The notes below the pieces were generated by a model, which was given only the letters and a program-made list of their open reading frames with translations, had not been told where the DNA came from and did not search any database. A stretch of DNA of 64,000 bases from an uncultured Lachnospiraceae bacterium (GTDB lineage: Bacteria > Bacillota > Clostridia > Lachnospirales > Lachnospiraceae), in contig CADBXF010000006.1 in NCBI GenBank assembly GCA_902798585.1, positions 1 to 64,000 of the forward strand. Reading direction: 5' to 3'. Shown here piece after piece: positions 18,626 to 27,868 of this stretch (within the stretch, counting starts at the first letter, position 1; the number at the start of each line of letters is the position of its first letter). A program made the position numbers and the translations under genes.

Positions 18626-19891
18626 TCAATAATGTCCTTTCATGATGTCACTGAAATCGAATGTCGCGAAATAATCCGCAGGCGTCTCCGCCCTTCGGAT
18701 TCTCGTGACCGACCCGTCCGGTCGCAGCAGAAGCTCCGCCGATTTCAGTTTACCGTTGTAATTGTACCCCATGGAAAAGCCGTGGGCACCGGTATCATGG
18801 ATGAACAGGTAATCACCGATATCGATCTTCGGCAGTTTGCGATCGATCGCAAACTTGTCATTATTCTCACACAAAGAACCGACCACATCGTAAGTGTGAT
18901 CACACGGCTCGTTCTCCTTCCCCAGAACCGTGATGTGGTGATACGCCCCGTACATAGCAGGCCGCATCAGGTTTACGGCGCAGGCATCCACGCCGATGTA
19001 CTCCTTGTAAATGTGTTTCTCGTGGATAGCCCGGACCACAAGCCCGCCGTAAGGCGCAAGCATGTAGCGTCCCAGCTCGGTATAGACGGCAACATCGCCC
19101 ATCCCTGCCGGTACCAGCACTTCCTCAAAAACTTCCTTTACGCCACGACCGACCGCCGCGATATCGACAGCCGACTGCTCCGGGCGGTAAGGCACACCGA
19201 TTCCGCCGGAAAGATTGACAAACGCAATATGCACTCCCGTGGCTTCCTTCAATTCCACTGCGAGCGTAAAGAGAGTCTTTGCAAGCGTCGGATAGTAATT
19301 CTCCGCCGTTGTGTTACTAACCAGAAACGAGTGAATTCCGAAATGCTTCACTCCGAGCCCCTTCAGGGTACGGAACGCCTCAATCAGCTGCTCCTTCGTG
19401 CAACCGTACTTGGCGTCGCCCGGGTTGTCCATGATTCCGTTGCCGAGCTCATAGACTCCGCCCGGATTGTACCGCATGCAAACGGTCTCCGGAATGCCGC
19501 ACTCCGCCTGTAAGAACGGAATGTGGGTCACATCGTCGAGGTTAATAAATGCCCCCAGTTCGCGTGCTTTCGTGAACTCTCCCGCAGGTGTCTCATTGGA
19601 CGAGAACATAATATTCTCCCCGCGAATGCCGGCCGCGTCGGCAAGACAGAGTTCGGTATACGAAGAGCAATCCGCACCGCATCCCTCCTCGCGGAGAATC
19701 TGCAGAATATACGGATTCGGAGTGGCCTTGACAGCAAAGAATTCCTTATAACCCTTGTTCCATGCAAACGCCTTAAACAACTCGCGGGCATTGCGTCGAA
19801 TCGCAGTTTCGTCATAGATATGGAAAGGCGTAGGATACGTCTTCACGATTTCTCTGATCTGCTGTTCGGTTATAAACGGTTTCTTGCTCAT
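18626..19891 (-). CDS. lysA: Diaminopimelate decarboxylase
   Basis: A 421-residue PLP enzyme of fold type III that converts meso-diaminopimelate to lysine. The PLP lysine is Lys55 in FFAVKATPNP, the phosphate-binding Gly-rich loop is LSGGIGVPYRPEQ, and the second-subunit cysteine is in VGSLCENNDKFA. The length is normal for LysA. It has an AAGGAG ribosome site, its own promoter and its own terminator, so it is a single-gene unit downstream of the NADAR-TIR gene. Confidence 0.93.
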   Translation of the reverse strand: MSKKPFITEQQIREIVKTYPTPFHIYDETAIRRNARELFKAFAWNKGYKEFFAVKATPNPYILQILREEGCGADCSSYTELCLADAAGIRGENIMFSSNETPAGEFTKARELGAFINLDDVTHIPFLQAECGIPETVCMRYNPGGVYELGNGIMDNPGDAKYGCTKEQLIEAFRTLKGLGVKHFGIHSFLVSNTTAENYYPTLAKTLFTLAVELKEATGVHIAFVNLSGGIGVPYRPEQSAVDIAAVGRGVKEVFEEVLVPAGMGDVAVYTELGRYMLAPYGGLVVRAIHEKHIYKEYIGVDACAVNLMRPAMYGAYHHITVLGKENEPCDHTYDVVGSLCENNDKFAIDRKLPKIDIGDYLFIHDTGAHGFSMGYNYNGKLKSAELLLRPDGSVTRIRRAETPADYFATFDFSDIMKGHY

Positions 19892-19971
19892 GGTTTCACT
19901 CCTTTCTTCGATTTTTGTTTGTTCGGAACCTGCCGTAACCGTACGGCGTTTCCAAGCACGAAACTTTTGCC

Positions 19972-20000
19972 ATTATAACACCGCATTTTGCAAAAAACAA
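19972..20000 (-). promoter_or_regulatory. Promoter of lysA
   Basis: On the minus strand -35 TTGTTT (19995-20000) and -10 TATAAT (19972-19977) are 17 bp apart, about 80 bp before the lysA start. Confidence 0.75.
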
Positions 20001-20070
20001 TGGGGTAATGCGAGTTTTTTTGTGGTATTTTTACGCAATTTCGCAGGGATTTCAAATATGCGTTGCAAAA

Positions 20071-21576
20071 TCAATCGTCATCGGGGTCGTTGAGGTATTC
20101 AAACTCATCCTTGTAAGGGTATCCCGACACGGATTCCTCATAGGCTTCCTTCTCCTTCCGAAACTCTGCCGCAATCGTCGGATCCGGATGCGCCGTAAGC
20201 GCCGCAAGGTGCTTCGCATACTCCCAGTCGGAGGGAAGTCCGGTATAGTCCCGCTCCCCGCTCTTCGGAAGCAGAACAAACTCGTCCCGGAGCCATACCA
20301 TCGAGCGGTAGGTGCTCTCGTCATCGAGATACTTCGGGCCCTCGTCCTCCGTCACTCTTCCCCTGCCGTACTCCGTCCAGCTCCGCAGGTTGTGCACACG
20401 CGCGCCGTCTTCGTCAAACACTTCTCTGGTTCGCAGGTTGCATTCATAATCATAGCCGCGGTATTTGCGCTTTCTCCGATAATTCTCATAGTAGCGGAAC
20501 CCGAGATCGTAGGACTTCCGGGATTTCTTCCCGTCTTCCGAATCCGCCGCGTCTGCCGCAGACGAACCTTCGTCCCCATCCGCCGCCGGTGAATCGAGGT
20601 CCGCTTTCTCCGCGAGCTTCCGCAGGCGTGCGAGTCCTCCGGAAAGCTTCTCCGCAAAATCCTCCTCGTAAAGCTTCCCGTAAACATAAGTCCTGTTTTC
20701 ATAGTACTTATCCCGGTCTCCCGGAGTTTCGCTCACCGTGTCGACCATCAGAATTGGAATCCCCAGAAGCTCGGCAAACCGAATTGCCGCAAACTCCGCG
20801 TGGGAGAATGTTTCGCTTCCGTTGTACAGCGTCACCACTCCCCTGCACCCGGCAATCGCATCCGACCGTTTCCCGGTCCAGAGGCGTCCGCCGCCGAGTT
20901 TCTCGTCATACCACACCCGGCACCCTGCCTTAACAAGCATGTTTCCCAGCTTTTCTGCATTTTCCGTGTTCGGCACCGAATAGTTCAGGTAAAGGTATGG
21001 CTCGTCCCCTTCATACGGCGGGAAACCGAGATATCCGTTCTCCGCCCGATGAAGAATAATGCCCGGCAGATTTTTCGGAATCGTATCGTACACCCCGGGC
21101 ATTTTCGCGCGGTACACCTCGCGGACTTCCATCAGCGTAAATCCCAGAAGGTTCTTGCCGGTCCAGTTCGCCGGGTCCTCCGCTTCGTCCTTGTGAAAAG
21201 AATAAATCCCGTTGCCGAGCATCTTGTCATTGTCGCAGTAAACAAGCCACTCGTCGCCGGTTTCCACCAGCTTCGTGACGTATTCCGGGTGGTCTTCGAA
21301 AAATGCAGTAAGCCCGCGGAATAACACCGCCGGCATCTGTCCTTCCCACCGGGTCTCATTCACTCCCGCGGCCTCTCTCGCCAGCCGCTGCATCATGCCG
21401 ATGCTTTGCTGCGTGAGGATCTCATAGGCAGCCCGGAGGTCACCGAAGGTTTTGGCCTTACTGTAGGCAAGGAACTTATGGATGGTGTCGAAATGCCACC
21501 CGTTGTAGACAAATCCCTCCCGGGAATCCGGGCAGAGAAAGCCGTATTCATCAGACGGTTTGCTGAAAATAATCAT
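20071..21576 (-). CDS. NADAR-TIR fusion protein
   Basis: A 501-residue soluble protein with three parts. Residues about 1-155 match the NADAR fold: the helix block DTIHKFLAYSKAKTFGD, FFEDHPEYVTKLVETGD, and the closing WTGKNLLGFTLMEVRE are typical, although two Glu positions common in the family (before the first helix block and in the LVE strand) are His and Tyr here. Residues about 193-290 are TIR-like: YLYLNYS, GCRVWYDEKL, and a Glu in SHAEFAAIRFAE at the place of the catalytic Glu. An acidic Ala/Ser linker (325-350) leads to an unassigned C-terminal region. TIR domains often cleave NAD+, and NADAR proteins act on ADP-ribose-linked compounds. The start codon overlaps the phosphatase stop by 4 bp (ATGA). 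Domain calls are by eye; biochemical role is inferred. Confidence 0.75.
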   Translation of the reverse strand: MIIFSKPSDEYGFLCPDSREGFVYNGWHFDTIHKFLAYSKAKTFGDLRAAYEILTQQSIGMMQRLAREAAGVNETRWEGQMPAVLFRGLTAFFEDHPEYVTKLVETGDEWLVYCDNDKMLGNGIYSFHKDEAEDPANWTGKNLLGFTLMEVREVYRAKMPGVYDTIPKNLPGIILHRAENGYLGFPPYEGDEPYLYLNYSVPNTENAEKLGNMLVKAGCRVWYDEKLGGGRLWTGKRSDAIAGCRGVVTLYNGSETFSHAEFAAIRFAELLGIPILMVDTVSETPGDRDKYYENRTYVYGKLYEEDFAEKLSGGLARLRKLAEKADLDSPAADGDEGSSAADAADSEDGKKSRKSYDLGFRYYENYRRKRKYRGYDYECNLRTREVFDEDGARVHNLRSWTEYGRGRVTEDEGPKYLDDESTYRSMVWLRDEFVLLPKSGERDYTGLPSDWEYAKHLAALTAHPDPTIAAEFRKEKEAYEESVSGYPYKDEFEYLNDPDDD

Positions 21577-22019
21577 ACGACATAGCGCTCCCTGAATCGC
21601 TCCACGGCCGCCTCCTGTTCCTGCGTTTCCACAGCCTTATAGCTGTAGTTGTCCCGAAGGAAGGCAATCGGTCGTTTTTCACCCAACAGATGCAGCACGC
21701 AGGACGCCGCATAGCCGGTGCGTCCGTGTCCGCCGATACAGAACATTCCCACGCGCTTTCCCGCGCGCAGACGCTCCGCCACGGTCTCCGCCAGTCTGTC
21801 CAGCACATCGTCCGGCAGAACATCGTAGTCCGTGATCGGATAGTATACAATCTCGCCCCGGAAGCCGCTGTTCCACACCCAGCCCGGCAACCGATCCAAC
21901 GGAACAAGTACATCGGGCTTTAAGTACAAAATCTCTTCCAGGTTGTAAATCCCTCCGAGAATGAATCCCGGAATCACTTCTACGGCATGCTGTCTGTCAT
22001 CGTCAAAACCACTGCTCAT
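21573..22019 (-). CDS. Dual-specificity/tyrosine-type cysteine phosphatase
   Basis: A 148-residue protein with the cysteine-phosphatase loop CIGGHGRTG (Cys-x5-Arg, about residues 93-101) and a likely general acid in the DYDVLPDD loop about 30 residues earlier. The size fits a minimal dual-specificity phosphatase domain. It has a strong GGAGGAG ribosome site and overlaps the NADAR-TIR gene by 4 bp, so the two are translated together. It may remove phosphate from an ADP-ribose-type intermediate rather than from protein; that is inference from the partner gene. Confidence 0.85.
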   Translation of the reverse strand: MSSGFDDDRQHAVEVIPGFILGGIYNLEEILYLKPDVLVPLDRLPGWVWNSGFRGEIVYYPITDYDVLPDDVLDRLAETVAERLRAGKRVGMFCIGGHGRTGYAASCVLHLLGEKRPIAFLRDNYSYKAVETQEQEAAVERFRERYVV

Positions 22020-22275
22020 AACTGTACTCCTCCGTTTCGTGTTTTTGCAAATACCTACCGATTCCGCACTCTCGCAAAGGAATGCCCTTCGATATCTTCT
22101 TTGATGAGTTCAATATCCCAAATACCGGCGGAAAAGTCAATAGTTTCCGGCCATCTTCTACATGTATCCCCGTCCACATGTATACGGACGCGGCCGCGCA
22201 TTCGACTTCCCTTGAAAGGAAGTCCGGCTGCAGTTCCCGAGCAATCCCACCGGCAGCGCCCTGCGCAAGAAAACA

Positions 22276-22304
22276 TTGCGTCCGATACCAAAATGTGGTA
22301 TTAT
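22276..22304 (+). promoter_or_regulatory. Promoter of the topoisomerase operon
   Basis: -35 TTGCGT (22276-22281) and extended -10 TGGTATTAT (TATTAT at 22299-22304) with a 17-bp spacer, about 100 bp before parE. The rest of the 388-bp gap 22020-22407 holds a hairpin GACTTCC/GGAAGTC near 22205 and a 20-bp direct repeat (next entry); no gene is supported there. Confidence 0.75.
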
Positions 22305-22319
22305 AGTAGGGTCGTAGGC

Positions 22320-22363
22320 ACAAGATAGCGGTGGTAACCACATACAAGATAGCGGTGGTAACC
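22320..22363 (+). repeat. 20-bp tandem repeat in the parE leader
   Basis: ACAAGATAGCGGTGGTAACC occurs at 22320-22339 and 22344-22363 (period 24). The second copy ends in GCGGT-GGTA-ACCGC followed by ATTTTT, a terminator-like hairpin between promoter and start codon, so attenuation is possible. Confidence 0.8.
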
Positions 22364-22407
22364 GCATTTTTCGCGTGTAACGCACTAACCGTAAGGAAGG
22401 TATCCGC

Positions 22408-24228
22408 ATGGCAGAATACAATGGCAGTCAGATTGTCGTTTTGGAAGGGCTTGAAGCCGTCCGCAAGAGGCCCGGTATGTACATCGGCTCGACGGGCAGC
22501 AAAGGTCTTCACCACCTTGTATGGGAAATTCTCGACAACGGTATCGACGAGCACCTCGCAGGCTATTGCTCCGAAATCAACATCACGCTTCAGAAGGACG
22601 GCGGCATCACCATCGTTGACCACGGCCGCGGTGTCCCTGTGGACATTCATCCGACGAAGAAGATTCCGACCGCGCGCGTGGTCTACACGATTTTGCATGC
22701 GGGCGGCAAGTTCGGCAACTCCGTCTACAAGGTTTCCGGCGGTCTGCACGGCGTCGGCGCCTCGGTCGTCAATGCTCTCTCCTCCCACATGATTGTAGAG
22801 ATTAAACGGGGCGGCAATGTGTACCGCGACGAGTACAAAGACGGCGGCCATCCGGTGACGAAGCTTGTCGACGGACTCCTCCCGGTTGTCGGCGCCTGCA
22901 AGAAGAGCGACACCGGAACAAAGGTTACCTTCTACCCCGACCCCACCATCTTCGAGACCGTGGAGTTCAAGGCGGAGACCATCTGCAAGCGCTTGAAGGA
23001 AATCGCTTTCTTAAACCGCGGCCTGACCATCACCTTCACCGACGAAAAGACCGGTGATACCCGCACCTACTACGAGGAGCACGGTATCAAGAGTTTCATC
23101 TCCTATATCAACCGCGACGCGACGCCGCTCCATCCCGAGCCGGTGTACATCAGCGGTGAAAAGGGCGACATCGAAGTAGAAGTCGCCTTCCAGTACATCA
23201 ACGACTACACCGAGCAGATCAATGCTTACTGCAACCGCATCAATGTGGTTGACGGCGGTACGCTCGTGACGGGCTTTAAAACCGCTCTCACACGCGTGCT
23301 CAACTCCTATGCGAGAGAGCTCGGTTTTCTTAAGGAAAAGGACGACAACTATGACGGCAAGGATGTGCGAAACGGTCTTGTCGCCATCGTCTCCATCAAG
23401 CATCCCGACCCGCAGTTCGAAGGTCAGACGAAGACCAAGCTCGGCAACACCGACGCGAAGGTCGCCGTGGACGAGGTATTTGCCGCGGAAGTGACGCGGT
23501 GGTTCGACAAAAATGTCGAAGTGCTCCGCACGATTCTCGAAAACACTTGCGAGGTTTACATCGTCGAGGGTGATTCCGCCGGCGGCACCGTAAAGACTGC
23601 GCGGAACCGCAAGACGCAGGCGGTTCTTCCCCTTCGCGGCAAGATTATCAACGTCGAGAAGGCGACGCTTGAAAAGATTTTGCAAAACAACGAGATCAAG
23701 TCGATGATTGCGGCATTCGGCTGCGGCATCGGCGATGAATTTGACATAAACAAACTCCGCTACGACAAGATTATCATCCTGACCGATGCCGATGTCGACG
23801 GCGGCCATATCAGCACCCTGCTTCTCACCTTCTTCTACCGCTTCATGCCGGAGCTCATCATGGAGGGCAAGGTGTACCGCGGTCTTCCGCCGTTATACAA
23901 GGTGGAGTACGAAAAGACCGGTCGCAGGAAAGAGAAGCTCAGCGCCTATCTGATGAACGATTTCGAACTGGAGAAGCTTCGCAAGGAGCTCGAGCACGGC
24001 GGGCGCATTCTCAATGTGCAGCGCTACAAGGGTCTCGGCGAGATGGATGCCAACCAGCTCTGGGAGACCACCCTGGATCCCGAGCACCGCGTGCTTGCGC
24101 AGATTACCATCGGCGACTCGGTGGAGGCCGACGAGACGACGCAGCTTCTCATGGGAAGCGCGGTTCCTCCGCGCCGCGAATTCATCATGCAGGAAGCGCG
24201 GTACGCAACCCTCGATCTGCAGGCGTAG
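22408..24228 (+). CDS. parE: Type IIA topoisomerase subunit B (ParE/GyrB-like)
   Basis: A 606-residue ATPase subunit. The GHKL ATP site is visible (EILDNGIDEH, DHGRGVPVDIH, SGGLHGVGASVVNAL), followed by the transducer domain and the TOPRIM domain (VEGDSAGG, TDADVDGGHI, about residues 390-480) and the C-terminal QRYKGLGEMDANQLWETT-type block. At 606 residues it lacks the insertion seen in some GyrB proteins. It pairs with the A subunit 116 bp downstream. I favour topoisomerase IV because the partner has no GyrA box and no dnaA/recF neighbours are present, but a second gyrase-like enzyme is possible. AAGGAAGG ribosome site. Confidence 0.88.
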   Translation: MAEYNGSQIVVLEGLEAVRKRPGMYIGSTGSKGLHHLVWEILDNGIDEHLAGYCSEINITLQKDGGITIVDHGRGVPVDIHPTKKIPTARVVYTILHAGGKFGNSVYKVSGGLHGVGASVVNALSSHMIVEIKRGGNVYRDEYKDGGHPVTKLVDGLLPVVGACKKSDTGTKVTFYPDPTIFETVEFKAETICKRLKEIAFLNRGLTITFTDEKTGDTRTYYEEHGIKSFISYINRDATPLHPEPVYISGEKGDIEVEVAFQYINDYTEQINAYCNRINVVDGGTLVTGFKTALTRVLNSYARELGFLKEKDDNYDGKDVRNGLVAIVSIKHPDPQFEGQTKTKLGNTDAKVAVDEVFAAEVTRWFDKNVEVLRTILENTCEVYIVEGDSAGGTVKTARNRKTQAVLPLRGKIINVEKATLEKILQNNEIKSMIAAFGCGIGDEFDINKLRYDKIIILTDADVDGGHISTLLLTFFYRFMPELIMEGKVYRGLPPLYKVEYEKTGRRKEKLSAYLMNDFELEKLRKELEHGGRILNVQRYKGLGEMDANQLWETTLDPEHRVLAQITIGDSVEADETTQLLMGSAVPPRREFIMQEARYATLDLQA

Positions 24229-24300
24229 CCGGGATTTCATGCCGCGGCGCACGACCCTGCTCAGCCGGTCAGCCGCCGGGAAGATTAATGCAAAGAAACC

Positions 24301-24326
24301 GCGGAAAATAGAATTGCATTTTCCGC
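24301..24326. other. Intergenic hairpin built on the GGAAAATG octamer
   Basis: GCGGAAAAT (24301-24309) pairs perfectly with ATTTTCCGC (24318-24326) around an 8-base loop, between parE and parC. No T-run follows, so it is not a strong terminator; it might trim or partly stop transcription. Confidence 0.65.
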
Positions 24327-24344
24327 CTGATACGGAGAGACTCC

Positions 24345-26591
24345 ATGGACAACGAACGCAACGACACCATACAAATTGATTTTGCCGAGGAGATGCGGAC
24401 ATCCTTCCGCGATTATGCGGTAAGCGTCATCATCGCGCGCGCCCTGCCGGATGTGCGCGACGGTCTGAAGCCCGTACAGCGGCGTATTCTCTACGCGATG
24501 AACGAACTCGGTCTCGACCCGAAGAAGCCTCATCGCAAGAGCGCTCGTATCGTCGGCGACACCATGGGTAAATACCATCCTCACGGCGACACCTCCATCT
24601 ATGACGCACTCGTGCACATGACGGAGGATTACTCTCTCGCCATTCCGCTCGTGGACGGCCACGGAAACTTCGGCTCCATCGACGGTGACGGCGCCGCCGC
24701 CATGCGTTACACGGAAGCCCGTCTCTCCGAGGGCGCCATGACAATGCTTGAGCACCTCGACAAGGGGCTTGTGGAATTCATCCCGAACTTTGACGAGAGC
24801 GAGAAGGAGCCGACGGTTCTCCCGGCGATGCTTCCGAACCTCTTAATCAACGGTACCACCGGCATCGCTGTCGGTATGGCCACCAACATCCCGCCGCACA
24901 ACCCGGCCGAGGTCATCGATGCGGCCATCGCCGTGATGCACGACCCGACCGTCAGCACCGAGGAATTGCTGCAGCTTCTGCCCGGTCCCGATTTTCCGAC
25001 CGGCGGCACCGTAATTAACGGCGACGAGCTCCTCTCCCTCTATGAGACCGGCGAGGGCAAAATCCGCATCCGCGCCAAGGCGCAGGTGGAGGGCGGCGAC
25101 AACGGCAAACGAAACATCGTAATCACCGAGATTCCGTACACTGTGGCGGGGACCAAATCAAAGCTCATGGAGTCGCTCTCCGACGCGCTCCGCAACAAGA
25201 CCTTTGACGAGATTGCCGATGTCAGAGACGAGTCCTCCAAGGAGGGCATCCGCATCGTCATCGAAGTAAAAAAAGACCGCGATGTGGAAAATCTCCTAAA
25301 CGGCCTGTACAAGAAAACTCCCCTTGAAGATACATTTTCCGCATACTTCCTTGCGGTGAAGGACAACCAACCCCGGCAGTTCGGTCTTCGTGCGATGCTG
25401 CAGGAATTCGTTGACTTCCAGGAGGAACTCTACACAAAGGAATACCGGTATCTCCTCGACAAGGCGGAGAAGCGTCTGGAGATTGTCTCCGGTCTCATGC
25501 GCGCCGTCGATGTCATCGACTACATCATCGAAGTCATCCGCGGTTCGTCCACCGTCAAGCAGGTCAAGGAGTGTTTGACGAAAGGCGTCATCGAGGATAT
25601 CCGCTTTAAGACAGACGAGGCGAAGCACGCGGCCTCCTCGTTTGATTTCACCGAGGCGCAGGCGGACGCCATCCTGGCGATGCAGATGCAAAAGCTCGTC
25701 GGCCTTGAGATTCTCAAGCTTTCCGAGGAGCAGGATGACCTCACAAAGAAAATCAAATTGTACAACAAGATTCTCGGCAAAAAGTCGGAACTCTACAAAG
25801 TGATTGAGCAGCAGCTCCTCGTGTTCCGCGAGCGCTTTGCAAGAGAGCGCCGCACCGTGATTACCAACTCGGTTTCCAAGGAGTATGTTGTCGAGGAAAA
25901 GATTGAGGATCTGATGATTCTCATGGACCGCTTCGGCTACACAAAGGCTGTCGATGTCACGGCATATCAGAAGGCCGGCGACGATGTCCGGGGCGAATTC
26001 ACACAGACCGTGCGCATCCAGTCGAACGACCGTCTCTGCATTTTCACCGCGGAAGGAAACATGTACCAGCTTAAAGTTTCGGCGATTCCGCGCTGTCGAA
26101 TCAAAGAAAAGGGCACCTTGCTGCAGGTGCTCACAAAGATTGACCAGGAAACTCCGATTCTCCTGGTTCCCGCAGAAGAGCTCGACAACTCCATGCTTCT
26201 CTTCCTCACAAAGCACGGCTGGATCAAATGCGTTTCGGGCTCCGAGTTCTTCACAAACCGCGCCGTCATCGCCTCCACCAAGCTTGAGGACGATGACTCC
26301 CTCGTAGGGCTTGTGGCGCTCTCCAGCGCGGAATTCAACTCCGGCAAACAGAAGGTCATCATCCTCACGGAGAAGAAGCTTTCTCTCGGTTTCCCGTTAG
26401 AGCAGGTCAATGTGCTCGGCAAGACCGCGAAGGGCGTTCGCGCCATCTCGCTCGACAAAAAGGACGCCGTTCTCTACGGCACATCGCTCGACATTAACAC
26501 CGAGGAGTTCGTCTTCGACGGCAAGACTTATAACGCCAAGCGCATCCGCAATCGCGCGCGCGGCGCCAAAGGCCAGAATGCAACCCTGTAA
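24345..26591 (+). CDS. parC: Type IIA topoisomerase subunit A (ParC/GyrA-like)
   Basis: A 748-residue DNA breakage-reunion subunit. The quinolone-region block ([31 protein letters not shown]), the catalytic tyrosine in [10 protein letters not shown] and the [17 protein letters not shown] block are intact. The C-terminal beta-pinwheel is present, but I see no QRRGGKG-type GyrA box, and the length is that of ParC. This supports a topoisomerase IV role in decatenation, although the GyrA-box test is only by eye. It is followed by a strong terminator. Confidence 0.9.
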   Translation: MDNERNDTIQIDFAEEMRTSFRDYAVSVIIARALPDVRDGLKPVQRRILYAMNELGLDPKKPHRKSARIVGDTMGKYHPHGDTSIYDALVHMTEDYSLAIPLVDGHGNFGSIDGDGAAAMRYTEARLSEGAMTMLEHLDKGLVEFIPNFDESEKEPTVLPAMLPNLLINGTTGIAVGMATNIPPHNPAEVIDAAIAVMHDPTVSTEELLQLLPGPDFPTGGTVINGDELLSLYETGEGKIRIRAKAQVEGGDNGKRNIVITEIPYTVAGTKSKLMESLSDALRNKTFDEIADVRDESSKEGIRIVIEVKKDRDVENLLNGLYKKTPLEDTFSAYFLAVKDNQPRQFGLRAMLQEFVDFQEELYTKEYRYLLDKAEKRLEIVSGLMRAVDVIDYIIEVIRGSSTVKQVKECLTKGVIEDIRFKTDEAKHAASSFDFTEAQADAILAMQMQKLVGLEILKLSEEQDDLTKKIKLYNKILGKKSELYKVIEQQLLVFRERFARERRTVITNSVSKEYVVEEKIEDLMILMDRFGYTKAVDVTAYQKAGDDVRGEFTQTVRIQSNDRLCIFTAEGNMYQLKVSAIPRCRIKEKGTLLQVLTKIDQETPILLVPAEELDNSMLLFLTKHGWIKCVSGSEFFTNRAVIASTKLEDDDSLVGLVALSSAEFNSGKQKVIILTEKKLSLGFPLEQVNVLGKTAKGVRAISLDKKDAVLYGTSLDINTEEFVFDGKTYNAKRIRNRARGAKGQNATL

Positions 26592-26624
26592 GCAACGCCC
26601 CGGGATGCCACCGTAAACTAACAC

Positions 26625-26674
26625 AAAACCGACGCAGGCTTTGATCTTCCGCAAAGTCCGCGTCGGTTTTCTTT
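26625..26674 (+). terminator. Terminator after parC
   Basis: AAAACCGACGC (26625-26635) pairs with GCGTCGGTTTT (26660-26670), an 11-bp perfect stem ending in a T-run, 34 bp after the parC stop. Confidence 0.88.
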
Positions 26675-26784
26675 AGAAGATGCAGATATCATTGTCTCCG
26701 ATACAACAAATGCAAAGAACAGAGAAAGACACATGAATGTGTCCGATCTCTTATGTCGAAATACATGCATGTGTCTAACCCCCC

Positions 26785-26797
26785 GCATTTAGCATAA
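26785..26797. repeat. Left 13-bp inverted repeat of the paralogue island
   Basis: GCATTTAGCATAA, the exact reverse complement of 29000-29012. It lies about 35 bp beyond the last gene of the island. The neighbouring bases 26724-26776 hold GACACA-TGAA-TGTGTC and a second ATGTGTCT that could pair in competition. Confidence 0.7.
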
Positions 26798-26832
26798 ATT
26801 TACAATCGTACAGTTCGGCTGTAACTTATAAA

Positions 26833-27327
26833 TCAGTCAAAAAGCCATTCAAAGGCGCGATACCGCTTTGCATATGCGGTCATAGTGATTTTGATTCCTC
26901 GCTTATCGCTTGCCGTATCAGCCGAAAAAACCGTGGTCGAATATCGAACACATCCGGCATCATGGACGATGATTTCCTTATCATATTCCACTCCGGGTTC
27001 GAACCGTTCTTTCCAAAGCAGGCATCCGTCCTCGTCAACCTCCTGGATTTCAATCCATCCCTTGGAAATGCTGCCCTTGATTGTCACTACATACTTGTCG
27101 GCCGGAGGTTCACATCCATTTTCCCCTCTCCGTGTCACAATTCCGTCAACGACATCGTCTTCGGTAAAAAACGGAAACATATCATCACCTTCCGTCGGAT
27201 CAAACATGATTTTCCAAGATATAGCATGTGCGTGAGCATAGGTGTTCATCCAGAATACAAGCAACCCGAAACCAACTATGGTCGCTGTAAACACGATTAT
27301 GAACGCTCTGATTTTCTTTTTTGTCAT
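26833..27327 (-). CDS. Membrane-anchored hypothetical protein, tandem paralogue 3
   Basis: A 164-residue protein with a basic N-terminus and one membrane segment (about residues 7-27), so type II orientation with an extracytoplasmic domain is likely. The outer domain has a conserved core shared by all three copies: VTIKGSISKGWIEIQEVDEDG, cut here by position, then LLWKERFEPGVEYDKEI, and ends in FEWLFD. The N-terminal 25 codons are nearly identical in DNA between copies; the middle (residues 28-60) differs. I do not recognise the family. No good ribosome site: the ATG follows the shared GCGTAGACC. Confidence 0.75.
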   Translation of the reverse strand: MTKKKIRAFIIVFTATIVGFGLLVFWMNTYAHAHAISWKIMFDPTEGDDMFPFFTEDDVVDGIVTRRGENGCEPPADKYVVTIKGSISKGWIEIQEVDEDGCLLWKERFEPGVEYDKEIIVHDAGCVRYSTTVFSADTASDKRGIKITMTAYAKRYRAFEWLFD

Positions 27328-27370
27328 GGTCTACGCCGAAAAGATGATTCTATCCGGATGAACTTAACAA

Positions 27371-27865
27371 TCAGTCAAAGAAACCTGCGAAGTCATGATA
27401 TCGCTTGGAATATTTCGTCATAACAATTTCGATTCCGCGCTTATCGCTTGCCGTATCTGTTGAAAACGATAAAGTCTCAAGCTGAACGGAACCGGCATCA
27501 TAGATTACGATTTCCTTATCGTATTCCACTCCGGGTTCAAACCGTTCTTTCCAAAGCAGGCATCCGTCCTCGTCAACCTCCTGGAATTCAATCCATCCCT
27601 TGGAGATGCTGCCCTTGATTTTCACCACATACTTGTCGGCCGGAGGTTCACATTCCGATTTTCCTGTTTGTGTCACAACTCCGTCAACAACTTCTTCTTC
27701 CGTAAAAAGCGGAAACATGTCATCCCCATCCGCCGGGTTAAACATCAGTATTGTCGATTCCGTATGCGAGCTTGAATAGGTGTTCATCCAGAATACAAGC
27801 AACCCGAAACCAACTATGGTCGCTGTAAACACGATTATGAACGCTCTGATTTTCTTTTTTGTCAT
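27371..27865 (-). CDS. Membrane-anchored hypothetical protein, tandem paralogue 2
   Basis: A 164-residue sister of the genes on both sides, the most divergent of the three (YHDFAGFFD C-terminus, variable stretch SSSHTESTILMFNPADGDD). It has one N-terminal membrane segment and the same outer-domain core. It lacks its own ribosome site: the ATG is directly preceded by a stop codon and three bases (TAGACCATG) of a 15-codon reading frame copied from the gene's own start, so it may depend on re-initiation. Confidence 0.75.
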   Translation of the reverse strand: MTKKKIRAFIIVFTATIVGFGLLVFWMNTYSSSHTESTILMFNPADGDDMFPLFTEEEVVDGVVTQTGKSECEPPADKYVVKIKGSISKGWIEFQEVDEDGCLLWKERFEPGVEYDKEIVIYDAGSVQLETLSFSTDTASDKRGIEIVMTKYSKRYHDFAGFFD

Positions 27866-27868
27866 GGT

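Noticed and set aside
22003..22851. A minus-strand open frame crossing the parE start region
   Set aside because: Most of it is antisense to parE and the remainder covers the parE promoter; no family resemblance I can support.
22408..26591. Calling the pair gyrB/gyrA
   Set aside because: No GyrA box seen, and the length fits ParC; I kept parE/parC but at reduced certainty.
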